Shown here: piece after piece, positions 1 to 5,500 of the stretch | How positions within the stretch are numbered: position 1 is the first letter of the stretch | How the letters are laid out: the number at the start of each line of letters is the position of its first letter | Made by a program: the position numbers and the translations under genes | Notes under the pieces: generated by a model | Database searches by the model: none | Seen by the model: only the letters and a program-made list of their open reading frames with translations | What the model was told of the DNA's origin: nothing | NCBI GenBank assembly: GCA_050874365.1 | Contig: JBNMKN010000045.1 | Span: 1 to 14,059, forward strand | Reading direction: 5' to 3' | DNA length: 14,059 nt | Origin: Eshraghiella sp050874365 | Lineage (GTDB): Bacteria; Bacillota; Clostridia; Lachnospirales; Lachnospiraceae

Positions 1-130
1 ACTTGAGACTCAGTTAACAGAAGCCGGAATATCTATACCTGAATAAGCATCATGCACTGATGACCGGAAAGCGTGCACTGTATCGGCAGAAGCCATGCAC
101 TAAAATGCCGTGCAGTGTGCTCTGTCTGGT
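1..130. other. GC-rich segment with repeated TGCACT words, no complete gene
   Basis: This stretch is visibly richer in G and C than the A+T-rich DNA that follows it. It contains TGCACT at 53-58, 74-79 and 96-101, and an inverted GTGCAG at 110-115. The spacing of the direct copies is 21 and 22 bases, two helical turns. On the minus strand the reading frame of the small ORF at 100-231 hits an amber stop at 100-102. It then stays open for 28 more codons from an ATG inside the segment. I recognise no gene here. It could be a small repeat element, a subterminal transposon region, or the edge of a larger inserted element that continues outside the window. Confidence 0.4.
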
Positions 131-231
131 CGGTATATACATTCATATTCAACATAATATTTCTTATATAAATCTGCACATTGAATAACTGTTTCTTTTA
201 CACGTTGCGAAAAACTCTTTTGTTCTTCCAT
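100..231 (-). CDS. Small, probably truncated ORF downstream of a tandem pseudoknot RNA (candidate type III-like toxin remnant)
   Basis: This is a 43-residue ORF, too short for routine ORF finding. It starts at ATG 231 behind a strong ribosome binding site (GGAGG, 236-240, four bases of spacing). The protein begins MEEQKSFSQRVKETVIQCAD and continues into a helical, charged stretch followed by YYVEYEC. It then enters the GC-rich segment (about position 130 and lower), where composition changes and a TAG stop appears at 100-102. The helical start ending in an aromatic strand recalls, from memory, the beginning of small Firmicutes PBECR4-type (barnase/EndoU/RelE-like fold) nucleases. Most of such a domain would be missing here, and I could not verify the likeness. 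It is the only ORF in the transcription unit that starts at the promoter at 397-425, after an RNA with tandem pseudoknots and a hairpin terminator. That context suggests the 5' remnant of a toxin gene. It could also be a complete short peptide. Confidence 0.5.
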   Translation of the reverse strand: MEEQKSFSQRVKETVIQCADLYKKYYVEYECIYRPDRAHCTAF

Positions 232-251
232 TAAACCTCCATATAGTAAAA

Positions 252-281
252 TAGAAGGATGATCTCGCAACCATCCTTCTA
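252..281 (-). terminator. Hairpin terminator between the pseudoknot RNA and the small ORF, probably leaky
   Basis: A perfect 10-bp stem (252-261 with 272-281) closes a 10-base loop. On the minus strand it is followed by a short, interrupted U tract (ATTTTA). It sits between the tandem pseudoknot RNA and the ribosome binding site of the 43-residue ORF. A weak terminator in this place is characteristic of type III toxin-antitoxin loci, where it sets the ratio of antitoxin RNA to toxin mRNA. Confidence 0.6.
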
Positions 282-309
282 CTAATTTTTCACAGTTTAT
301 TCTGCAATG

Positions 310-370
310 GGAATGGGTTTTCGGTCTCCATCCCGACCACTGGAACAGGTTTAAGGTCTCTGTTCCGACC
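310..370 (-). repeat. Two tandem 29-nt imperfect repeats, 32-nt period, with compensatory changes
   Basis: The units are 342-370 and 338-310, separated by three bases. The GGTC and GACC words are identical in both, while most differences lie in the complementary arms and keep them complementary. This indicates selection for RNA folding rather than for DNA identity. No third copy is visible on either side. Two units and no variable unique spacers rule out a CRISPR array. Confidence 0.75.
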
Positions 371-396
371 TTATAAGTATCTCTTTTTGTACTTTA

Positions 397-425
397 ATTA
401 TACATCCTATCCATCAAATAGTCAA
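397..425 (-). promoter_or_regulatory. Consensus sigma-A promoter for the pseudoknot RNA
   Basis: The -35 box TTGACT (420-425) and -10 box TATAAT (397-402) on the minus strand are separated by exactly 17 bases. The predicted start is near 390, about 20 bases before the first pseudoknot. The near-perfect match suggests strong constitutive transcription, as expected for an RNA antitoxin. Confidence 0.75.
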
Positions 426-456
426 AGAATTTTTCCTCTTTATATAAAGGTATTCT

Positions 457-558
457 TCACTTTATTATATGCATTGCCATTGAAAAAAGAGCCAATGCAT
501 CAAGCTCTTTTAAGATGTTGTCCGAAGATACCCGCCGTAATTCATAGACATAATATAC
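457..558 (-). pseudogene. Start-less coding remnant (33 codons)
   Basis: On the minus strand the frame opens right after a TAA (559-561) and runs to a TGA (457-459). It encodes a convincing helical peptide that includes RRVSSDNILKELDALALFSM. There is no ATG, GTG or TTG at its beginning and no ribosome binding site. The natural-looking residue composition suggests the 3' end of a decayed gene. I do not recognise the family. A hairpin (485-492 with 504-511, followed on the minus strand by six T) lies inside it and may now act as a terminator for transcription coming from 868. Confidence 0.3.
483..511 (-). terminator. Possible minus-strand terminator inside the coding remnant
   Basis: An 8-bp stem, AAAAGAGC with GCTCTTTT, has an 11-base loop. 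On the minus strand it ends in a run of T (complement of 483-488). It is positioned to end transcription of the broken gene at 586-868 before the promoter of the pseudoknot RNA. Confidence 0.4.
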
Positions 559-585
559 TTATAACTAAAATTTGCACAAATTGCA

Positions 586-868
586 TTAACAAATTAACTG
601 CATATTTGTGTCACAAAATCGACTTATTATACCATCATTATCTTTGCCAATGATGTAATCAACGCAGCAATCGCCTCCTCTGAAATATTCATTACTTCCC
701 AAGTCAGTCCCAATATTTTCTAATTTTAAGTGTTGCTGTAAATGTAAATAGTTGTATTCACAGCAGTTTTGTATCTCCGATTGTATCACATATATCTATT
801 TTTTCTATGTCAATCTGTGTTTCAATACTCCATTTAAAAGAACGTGTTAACCCACGTTCTTTCTTCAA
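586..868 (-). pseudogene. Small hypothetical gene split by an apparent one-base frameshift
   Basis: A minus-strand ORF starts at TTG 868 with a good ribosome binding site (GGAGGT, 876-881, seven bases of spacing). It encodes 36 residues (MKKERGLTRSFKWSIETQID then an acidic stretch) and stops at TGA 758-760. A second frame overlaps it and runs to TAA at 586, giving a glycine-, cysteine- and aspartate-rich tail that includes LGSNEYFRGGDCCVDYIIGK. Removing one A from the AAAA run at about 767-770 joins the two frames into one acidic protein of about 93 residues. Either this is a decayed gene, or the slip site is used in translation, or the base is a sequencing error. It is divergent from the HNH nuclease gene, with 45 bases between the start codons. 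Small acidic proteins beside toxins are often immunity proteins, but divergent arrangement is unusual. I do not recognise the family. Confidence 0.4.
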
Positions 869-913
869 TTCTCAGACCTCCAAAAAAGAGAATAAACATT
901 TAGGAGGTTACTA

Positions 914-1402
914 ATGAACACAGAAAAAATATTAAATTCATCTTTACTTGAAGAAATTCGTATCAAATACACACCTAAAAACAATCCACTAAGAGGTTAC
1001 TGGACCAATGAACGTGGCAATTCAAAATTTATACCAACTAATAATCAAGTCGAAATTATAAAAATATTAAATAAACATAATATATGTGGCATTGAATATG
1101 AAGAAGGTATTATTAATTTAAATCCATGCAGTATTGCAACAGTTAGCCTAGATAAAATGTATATAATCCGTTATATAAATTTTAGAAATTGCGACAAAAT
1201 ATGTGCTGATCTATGGAATAATACTAATTTTTCAGACAAACATGATTGGACAGACAAAAAAGTTAGAGACTATCGTAAACAACATTCTTACAGTTGGCAT
1301 GAATGTAATGACTGTATTCATTGTGAACTGGTTCCAACAAAAATCAACGCTTTCTTTTCTCATTTTGGAGGAATTGCAGAATGTAAAATAAATTCATTAT
1401 AA
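914..1402 (+). CDS. Free-standing HNH/ENDO VII (WHH-type) nuclease of the polymorphic-toxin class
   Basis: The 162-residue protein matches, as I recall it, a C-terminal toxin domain found in contact-dependent and secreted polymorphic toxins. Residues 27-42 (RGYWTNERGNSKFIPT) are the entry signature. A middle part with GIEYEEG (59-65) follows, then the catalytic region: WHE at 128-130, ND at 132-133, LVP at 139-141, N145, H150 and GG at 152-153. These are the metal-binding and catalytic positions of the beta-beta-alpha metal fold, and all look intact, so the expected activity is DNA cleavage. Unusually it has its own start and strong ribosome binding site (GGAGG, 903-907). No N-terminal delivery domain or signal peptide precedes it, and no immunity gene follows on the same strand. 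Its neighbours are accessory or broken genes between a tRNA and a toxin-antitoxin-like locus. It may be a displaced orphan toxin module or a domestic or phage nuclease. Confidence 0.65.
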   Translation: MNTEKILNSSLLEEIRIKYTPKNNPLRGYWTNERGNSKFIPTNNQVEIIKILNKHNICGIEYEEGIINLNPCSIATVSLDKMYIIRYINFRNCDKICADLWNNTNFSDKHDWTDKKVRDYRKQHSYSWHECNDCIHCELVPTKINAFFSHFGGIAECKINSL

Positions 1403-1507
1403 TTACATAACCTCTTTTTTGCAGTTTCTATTACATAATACCAATACATAATTTTGAAATTTCGTGAACTAATTTAAATTTTCAGCACTCACAATCAACA
1501 AATAATT

Positions 1508-1538
1508 AAAAAAACAGCAATGACCTACATCACTGCTG
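1508..1538 (-). terminator. Rho-independent terminator of tRNA-Arg
   Basis: On the minus strand an 8-bp stem with one G-U pair (1531-1538 with 1515-1522) and an 8-base loop is followed by seven T (complement of 1508-1514). It lies 11 bases after the 3' end of the tRNA. Nothing else is apparent between the nuclease stop at 1402 and this site. Confidence 0.85.
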
Positions 1539-1549
1539 CTTTCATCAAA

Positions 1550-1621
1550 TGTTCCCTGCGGGAATCGAACCCACAACTAGTGCTTAGGAGGCACTTGTTA
1601 TATCCATTTAACTAAGAGAAC
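1550..1621 (-). tRNA. tRNA-Arg, anticodon CCT (reads AGG)
   Basis: A 72-nt cloverleaf is readable by eye. The 7-bp acceptor stem (GTTCTCT with AGGGAAC, one G-T pair) and discriminator A are at 1550. The D arm is GTTA/TAAC. The 5-bp anticodon stem AGTGC/GCACT encloses the loop CTCCTAA with anticodon CCT. The T arm is GTGGG/CCCGC with loop TTCGATT. CCA is not encoded. It has its own promoter and terminator. It marks the boundary between the conserved oriC-flanking operons on the right and accessory DNA on the left, next to its 3' end, which is the usual insertion side for integrative elements. No second copy of the tRNA 3' end was found in the window. Confidence 0.95.
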
Positions 1622-1635
1622 AAAACTGTATTCCC

Positions 1636-1664
1636 ATTATAATAATTGAACCGGAATAAGTCAA
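1636..1664 (-). promoter_or_regulatory. Consensus promoter of tRNA-Arg
   Basis: TTGACT (1659-1664) and TATAAT (1636-1641) on the minus strand are 17 bases apart. The -10 box ends 14 bases before the mature tRNA. The -35 box is only four bases from the stop codon of the upstream DUF3881-like gene. That gene has no terminator of its own, so its mRNA may also read into the tRNA. Confidence 0.8.
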
Positions 1665-1668
1665 GGTA

Positions 1669-2568
1669 TCAGTCAATACTTATTTTGCCCTGAAGCCATA
1701 TACTGCCCACAAAACGTCTGCCCACTTCAGGTTCACCAAGTAATGTACTACTGTCTATTATCACATGGAATACCATTGCGTTACATTCTATCAAAAGCAT
1801 ATACAGATAATTGCCTGTAACATCATTTTCCAATGTATCAATTTCCAGAATGTTTCCCACAACAGAATACATATCCGACTCAAGTCCCGCAGGAACCATG
1901 GAGCTGTATACAATCGAATATACATCCTCGTTTTTAATTCTTTTACCTATGTCAATATATGTATCAAGGTCAACCATGGTAAGCTCCGTGATTGCGTCCC
2001 TGTCACCGCTTAAAGCACGGTCTAAAAGCCTTCCTCTGTTGATATCGGAATCAGTCTGCTCAGATTTGTTACTTAAATTGGCAGGTAAAATAATTTTTCC
2101 CTCCAAAGCAAGTCCCGTAAGATACACATTGACGTTTTCAAAATCTGACTTTTCAGGTGTAAGTTCAATGTCATTTATTACAGAAAATATGGGTGATAAT
2201 TCACTCACCTGACCGCTTACAATCCCAAGGTATCCCTCGGAATCTTTTTTCATGGTTACCGATATACTTTCTGCATAATACGAATAATTACTTACTGCAT
2301 AGGGAAAACAATTTGTGTAGTAAAATTTTCCGGTACCGGAATTATATTTTCCTCTGATTTTGATACCGCCACGGTGGTTGCCGTCACAATCAGACAGCAG
2401 AGGCATATCTATCTCCGCTGTGAGATAATGACTTTTTCCCGGTTCTTTTTTAACATATTTCACTACGTTATTTTCAACGGACATTTCTATATAATCTTTT
2501 ATTATTTTATCCATGTCAGGGGTATCATACATATCCATGAACCCTATTGCAGTAACGTAATTATGCAT
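1669..2568 (-). CDS. DUF3881-like protein of unknown function, downstream of serS
   Basis: The 299-residue protein begins MHNYVTAIGFMDMYDTPDMD. From memory this resembles the DUF3881 family, which is found in Lachnospiraceae and often follows serS. There is no signal peptide, no membrane segment and no recognisable catalytic motif. The sequence is mixed alpha/beta and acidic, so a soluble cytoplasmic protein is likely. The start is supported by a GAGGT ribosome binding site that begins just after the serS stop codon; the gap is 12 bases, so it is almost surely translated from the serS mRNA. The family assignment rests on the N-terminus and context and was not tested by a search. Confidence 0.65.
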   Translation of the reverse strand: MHNYVTAIGFMDMYDTPDMDKIIKDYIEMSVENNVVKYVKKEPGKSHYLTAEIDMPLLSDCDGNHRGGIKIRGKYNSGTGKFYYTNCFPYAVSNYSYYAESISVTMKKDSEGYLGIVSGQVSELSPIFSVINDIELTPEKSDFENVNVYLTGLALEGKIILPANLSNKSEQTDSDINRGRLLDRALSGDRDAITELTMVDLDTYIDIGKRIKNEDVYSIVYSSMVPAGLESDMYSVVGNILEIDTLENDVTGNYLYMLLIECNAMVFHVIIDSSTLLGEPEVGRRFVGSIWLQGKISID

Positions 2569-2580
2569 CTTTTACCTCAA

Positions 2581-3867
2581 TTATTTCTTTACAATCTTAG
2601 TCATTCCACCCATATATGGCTGTAATGCTTCAGGAATATTGACACTGCCGTCTGCATTAAGATTATTTTCAAGGAATGCGATAAGCATTCTAGGAGGTGC
2701 AACAACTGTGTTATTAAGTGTGTGTGCGTAGTATTTGCTGCCGTCTTCTGCTTTTACTCTGATACCAAGACGTCTTGCCTGTGCATCTGAAAGATTTGAA
2801 CAGCTTCCTACTTCAAAATATTTTTTCTGTCTTGGTGACCATGCTTCAACGTCTACAGATTTAACTTTAAGGTCTGCAAGGTCTCCTGAGCAACATTCAA
2901 GCGTTCTTACAGGAATATCAAGTGTTCTGAATAAATCTACTGTGTTCTGCCATAATTTATCGAACCACATCTTGCTGTCCTCAGGTTTACATACAACTAT
3001 CATTTCCTGTTTCTCGAACTGGTGTATTCTGTATACACCTCTCTCTTCAATGCCGTGTGCTCCTTTTTCTTTTCTAAAACATGGAGAATAGCTTGTAAGA
3101 GTGTAAGGAAGATTCTTTTCCTCAAGAACGTTATCGATAAATTTACCAATCATTGAATGTTCGCTTGTTCCGATAAGGTAAAGGTCCTCGCCTTCAATCT
3201 TATACATCATTGCTTCCATTTCATCAAAACTCATAACGCCTGTAACAACGTCGCTTCTAATCATGAAAGGAGGTACACAATAAGTAAAACCTCTGTTTAT
3301 CATGAAATCCCTTGCGTATGAGATAACTGCGGAATGAAGTCTTGCAATATCTCCCATAAGGTAGTAGAAACCGTTTCCGGCAACTCTTCTTGCGCTGTCA
3401 AGGTCAATACCGTTAAAACTTTCCATAATATCTGTATGGTATGGAATTTCAAAATCAGGAACTACAGGTTCGCCGTATTTCTGGACTTCAACATTTTCCT
3501 GGTCGTTTTTACCGATTGGAACACTTGGGTCAATTATGTTTGGAATTACCATCATAATCTTTTTAACTTTAGCCTGTAATTCTGTTTCTTTTTCTTCAAG
3601 TTCTGCTAATCTTGCTGAATTAAGACCAACCTGTTTCTTAACTTCTTCGGCTTCTTCTTTTTTGCCCTGTCCCATCAAAGCACCAATCTGCTTTGAAAGT
3701 TTATTTCTGTCGGCACGGAGGCTGTCAGCTTCCTGCTGTACTTTTCTTGCTTCTTCATCTAACTTTATTACTTCATCAACCATAGGTATTTTATGGTCCT
3801 GAAATTTCTTCTTAATATTCTCCTTTACAATATCAGGATTTTCTCTCACAAACTTAATGTCTAACAT
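2581..3867 (-). CDS. serS: Seryl-tRNA synthetase
   Basis: The enzyme activates serine with ATP and charges tRNA-Ser (and tRNA-Sec if present). The 428-residue length is normal for the family. Residues 1-110 form the N-terminal antiparallel coiled-coil arm that grips the long variable arm of tRNA-Ser. The class II core follows. Motif 2 lies around residues 259-292 (SPCFRKEKG, then RIHQFEKQEM). The serine/zinc-free active-site strand contains ECCSGDL and EVGSCSNLSDAQARRLGIR (352-370). Motif 3 is around 383-402 with R393. Several positions (TSEHS in place of the common TAEV, LNNTVVAPPR in place of a glycine-rich motif 3) resemble archaeal-type rather than typical bacterial SerRS. The AGGAGG ribosome binding site fixes the start. 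It lies 11 bases after the HD-GYP gene, so there is no room for the T-box leader often seen before serS. Confidence 0.96.
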   Translation of the reverse strand: MLDIKFVRENPDIVKENIKKKFQDHKIPMVDEVIKLDEEARKVQQEADSLRADRNKLSKQIGALMGQGKKEEAEEVKKQVGLNSARLAELEEKETELQAKVKKIMMVIPNIIDPSVPIGKNDQENVEVQKYGEPVVPDFEIPYHTDIMESFNGIDLDSARRVAGNGFYYLMGDIARLHSAVISYARDFMINRGFTYCVPPFMIRSDVVTGVMSFDEMEAMMYKIEGEDLYLIGTSEHSMIGKFIDNVLEEKNLPYTLTSYSPCFRKEKGAHGIEERGVYRIHQFEKQEMIVVCKPEDSKMWFDKLWQNTVDLFRTLDIPVRTLECCSGDLADLKVKSVDVEAWSPRQKKYFEVGSCSNLSDAQARRLGIRVKAEDGSKYYAHTLNNTVVAPPRMLIAFLENNLNADGSVNIPEALQPYMGGMTKIVKK

Positions 3868-3878
3868 TTTTCTTCCTC

Positions 3879-4949
3879 CTAAATTTCTTCATCTGTTGTG
3901 TCAACTATAAATACAGTGAGACATTCTAACAAATTCTTTACAGGTCCGTCCTCAAGTGTATTACCTGACGAATCCCTGATAATTTTAATAATTGGTCTGT
4001 CTGCCAATCCTTTGTTTTGTTTTATAATAACACCAACTTCATTTTCATTGGTAATTACTTTACTGCCGTTAGGAAACCATGCAATATTGGATACCACTTT
4101 CGTAAGCATCTCATAATCAAAAGAACATGCCGCAACGGTTCTGAGGTATTCTATTACCTCATGAACCTTCTTTTGTTCATATCCTATACCTTTAATCATT
4201 TCATCAAAGGTATCACATATTGCCACAAGCATAACTTCATCGCTTATGTCTTTTCCTCTCTTATGAAACGGATAACCAGTTCCGTTCACTTTTTCATGAT
4301 GACCGAGGATTATATCTTTTGTCCTCTCCGTCATCCAGTCACAGAGTTTTATTTTCTCATATCCGTTAAAAACATGTTTTCTGTAATCTAATTTTTCTTC
4401 TGCCGGAAGCCTGTCCACATCTGTGTCCATGTAGTATGTCTTAACATCCACAATACCTATGTCATGCAACAACGCTCCAAGTGCAATATCATGTAATTTT
4501 TCTTCTTCAAAACCAAGCTTTACCGCCATCACAACGGATAGAACCGCTGTGTTTAAAAGATGGGTATATATATCATTGTTTCCTCTTTTAACATTAATTA
4601 TTTGTTCTGTTATCTGAGGATTTTTCAGAATACTGTCAATTATTTCTTTAGTTATCTGAATTATCTTATCTTTTTCATTATCATCTGAAATATTAGCTTT
4701 ATTATCTATGACATCCTTAATTACATCAACACTGTCTTCTTCTATTCTGTTAATATAAAAGACTTTTGCTGCTTCATCTTCCTTGCTGTCAACTATATAC
4801 ACTTCCGATATATTATTTTCCACAAGTTTATCTATGTGTTCTTTCTTTAGAACGGTTCCTTCGCTAAGCAGCATCAGACCGTTATCATTAGAAACTTCCT
4901 TTGCTAATATTTTACCCTTTTCTACGTCGGCTATCTGGACCTTCTTCAT
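3879..4949 (-). CDS. HD-GYP-like domain protein (candidate c-di-GMP phosphodiesterase)
   Basis: The 356-residue protein has a short N-terminal beta-rich region (1-55) and a linker to about 110. An HD domain with HD-GYP features follows: H130, HD at 162-163, K191/H192, HHE at 217-219, NGTGYP at 222-227 and D246 in AICDTFDE. HD-GYP proteins hydrolyse cyclic di-GMP at a bi- or trimetal centre. The usual lysine of the HDIGK motif is missing (HDIGIVDV, 162-169), and the motif DAL is DEM, so activity could be altered. A C-terminal tail of about 70 residues has a small beta-rich region. No membrane segment is seen, so it should be cytoplasmic. The start has a modest AAGGAA ribosome binding site. It sits between DUF4446 (25-base gap) and serS (11-base gap), so it is co-transcribed with both. 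Confidence 0.8.
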   Translation of the reverse strand: MKKVQIADVEKGKILAKEVSNDNGLMLLSEGTVLKKEHIDKLVENNISEVYIVDSKEDEAAKVFYINRIEEDSVDVIKDVIDNKANISDDNEKDKIIQITKEIIDSILKNPQITEQIINVKRGNNDIYTHLLNTAVLSVVMAVKLGFEEEKLHDIALGALLHDIGIVDVKTYYMDTDVDRLPAEEKLDYRKHVFNGYEKIKLCDWMTERTKDIILGHHEKVNGTGYPFHKRGKDISDEVMLVAICDTFDEMIKGIGYEQKKVHEVIEYLRTVAACSFDYEMLTKVVSNIAWFPNGSKVITNENEVGVIIKQNKGLADRPIIKIIRDSSGNTLEDGPVKNLLECLTVFIVDTTDEEI

Positions 4950-4974
4950 ACAATCTCATTCCTTTTATAATCAA

Positions 4975-5487
4975 TCATTCATCTCCGGATTCTGAATTAA
5001 TTGCCTTGTTCAATGCTTTCTTTTCTTCTTCTCCAAGATTGATATATGATTCACCGTTAATTATCTCTTTTACATATGTGTAACAACCTTCTCTGCTGTG
5101 CATTGCATTAATAAGGAATCCATTGTTTCTGTTATCCAACAATGCAAGAGCAAAACTCAATTTGCCACCCATTTCATTAAAAGCATCATATTTAACCATA
5201 CCCATCTTAGAAAAGGCATATCTTAATGATTCATTAATTTCTTCTAACTGTGCTTTCTTATTTGCGTCTTCTTTCTTTAACTCATCGACTTCTTTAAATC
5301 TTTTAAGAACGACCTCTTCAAGACTCTTTCCGTCTTTTCCGGACATAAAGGTTGTATAAGTCATTTTCATCTTCTTGATTTTGACGGAATTTATAATCAA
5401 AAAAACGAGCATTACAATCATTACTACAGCCATTCCTAAAATTACATATAGTGTATCAACACTAAATAATCCAAAAAAATCTAACAT
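4975..5487 (-). CDS. DUF4446 single-pass membrane protein
   Basis: The 170-residue protein has one N-terminal membrane segment at about residues 11-33. A basic stretch (KIKKMK) and a predicted coiled coil at about 55-90 follow. The C-terminal domain carries the conserved block with KYDAFNEMGGKLSFALALLD (99-118) and NAMHSREGCY. That block is characteristic of DUF4446, a family that follows parB in many Clostridia. Basic residues after the membrane segment suggest the C-terminal domain is cytoplasmic. Its role is unknown; the fixed position after parAB suggests a link with chromosome segregation or origin positioning. It starts 13 bases after the parB stop with an AGAGG ribosome binding site. 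Confidence 0.85.
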   Translation of the reverse strand: MLDFFGLFSVDTLYVILGMAVVMIVMLVFLIINSVKIKKMKMTYTTFMSGKDGKSLEEVVLKRFKEVDELKKEDANKKAQLEEINESLRYAFSKMGMVKYDAFNEMGGKLSFALALLDNRNNGFLINAMHSREGCYTYVKEIINGESYINLGEEEKKALNKAINSESGDE

Positions 5488-5500
5488 CTTTAGCCTCTTT

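Larger units (their letters stand above)
252..390 (-). ncRNA. Putative small RNA with two tandem H-type pseudoknots (type III antitoxin-like)
   Basis: The RNA is predicted to start near 390, seven bases after the -10 box, and to end at the hairpin at 252-281, about 140 nt in total. It contains two 29-nt units (370-342 and 338-310, 32-base period). In each unit GGUC pairs with GACC (stem 1: 367-370/355-358 and 335-338/323-326). The seven bases in its loop pair with seven bases further on (stem 2: 360-366/342-348 and 328-334/310-316), giving pseudoknot topology. Stem 2 is GGAACAG/CTGTTCC in the first copy and GGGATGG/CCATTCC in the second. Two positions change on both sides (C-G to U-A, A-U to G-C) and one becomes a G-U wobble, so pairing is kept. 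The loop over stem 1 is A-rich (UUAAAC, GAAAAC), as in many natural pseudoknots. With all seven stem-2 pairs formed the loop spanning it has no bases; opening one pair makes the geometry plausible. Confidence 0.6.

Noticed and set aside
310..370. CRISPR-like direct repeats
   Set aside because: There are only two units, separated by three bases, with no spacers and no cas genes. Differences are compensatory within RNA stems, which fits a folded RNA.
387..653. Plus-strand 88-codon open frame
   Set aside because: It has no ribosome binding site, overlaps the minus-strand promoter and remnants, and its composition is that of A+T-rich noncoding DNA.
837..862. 10-bp hairpin as a terminator or attenuator before the nuclease gene
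   Set aside because: The U tract is weak in both directions, and the stem lies inside the start of the minus-strand coding frame. I cannot support a role.
2735..3802. Plus-strand frames opposite serS and other core genes
   Set aside because: They are mirror frames of strongly conserved minus-strand genes and lack ribosome binding sites.
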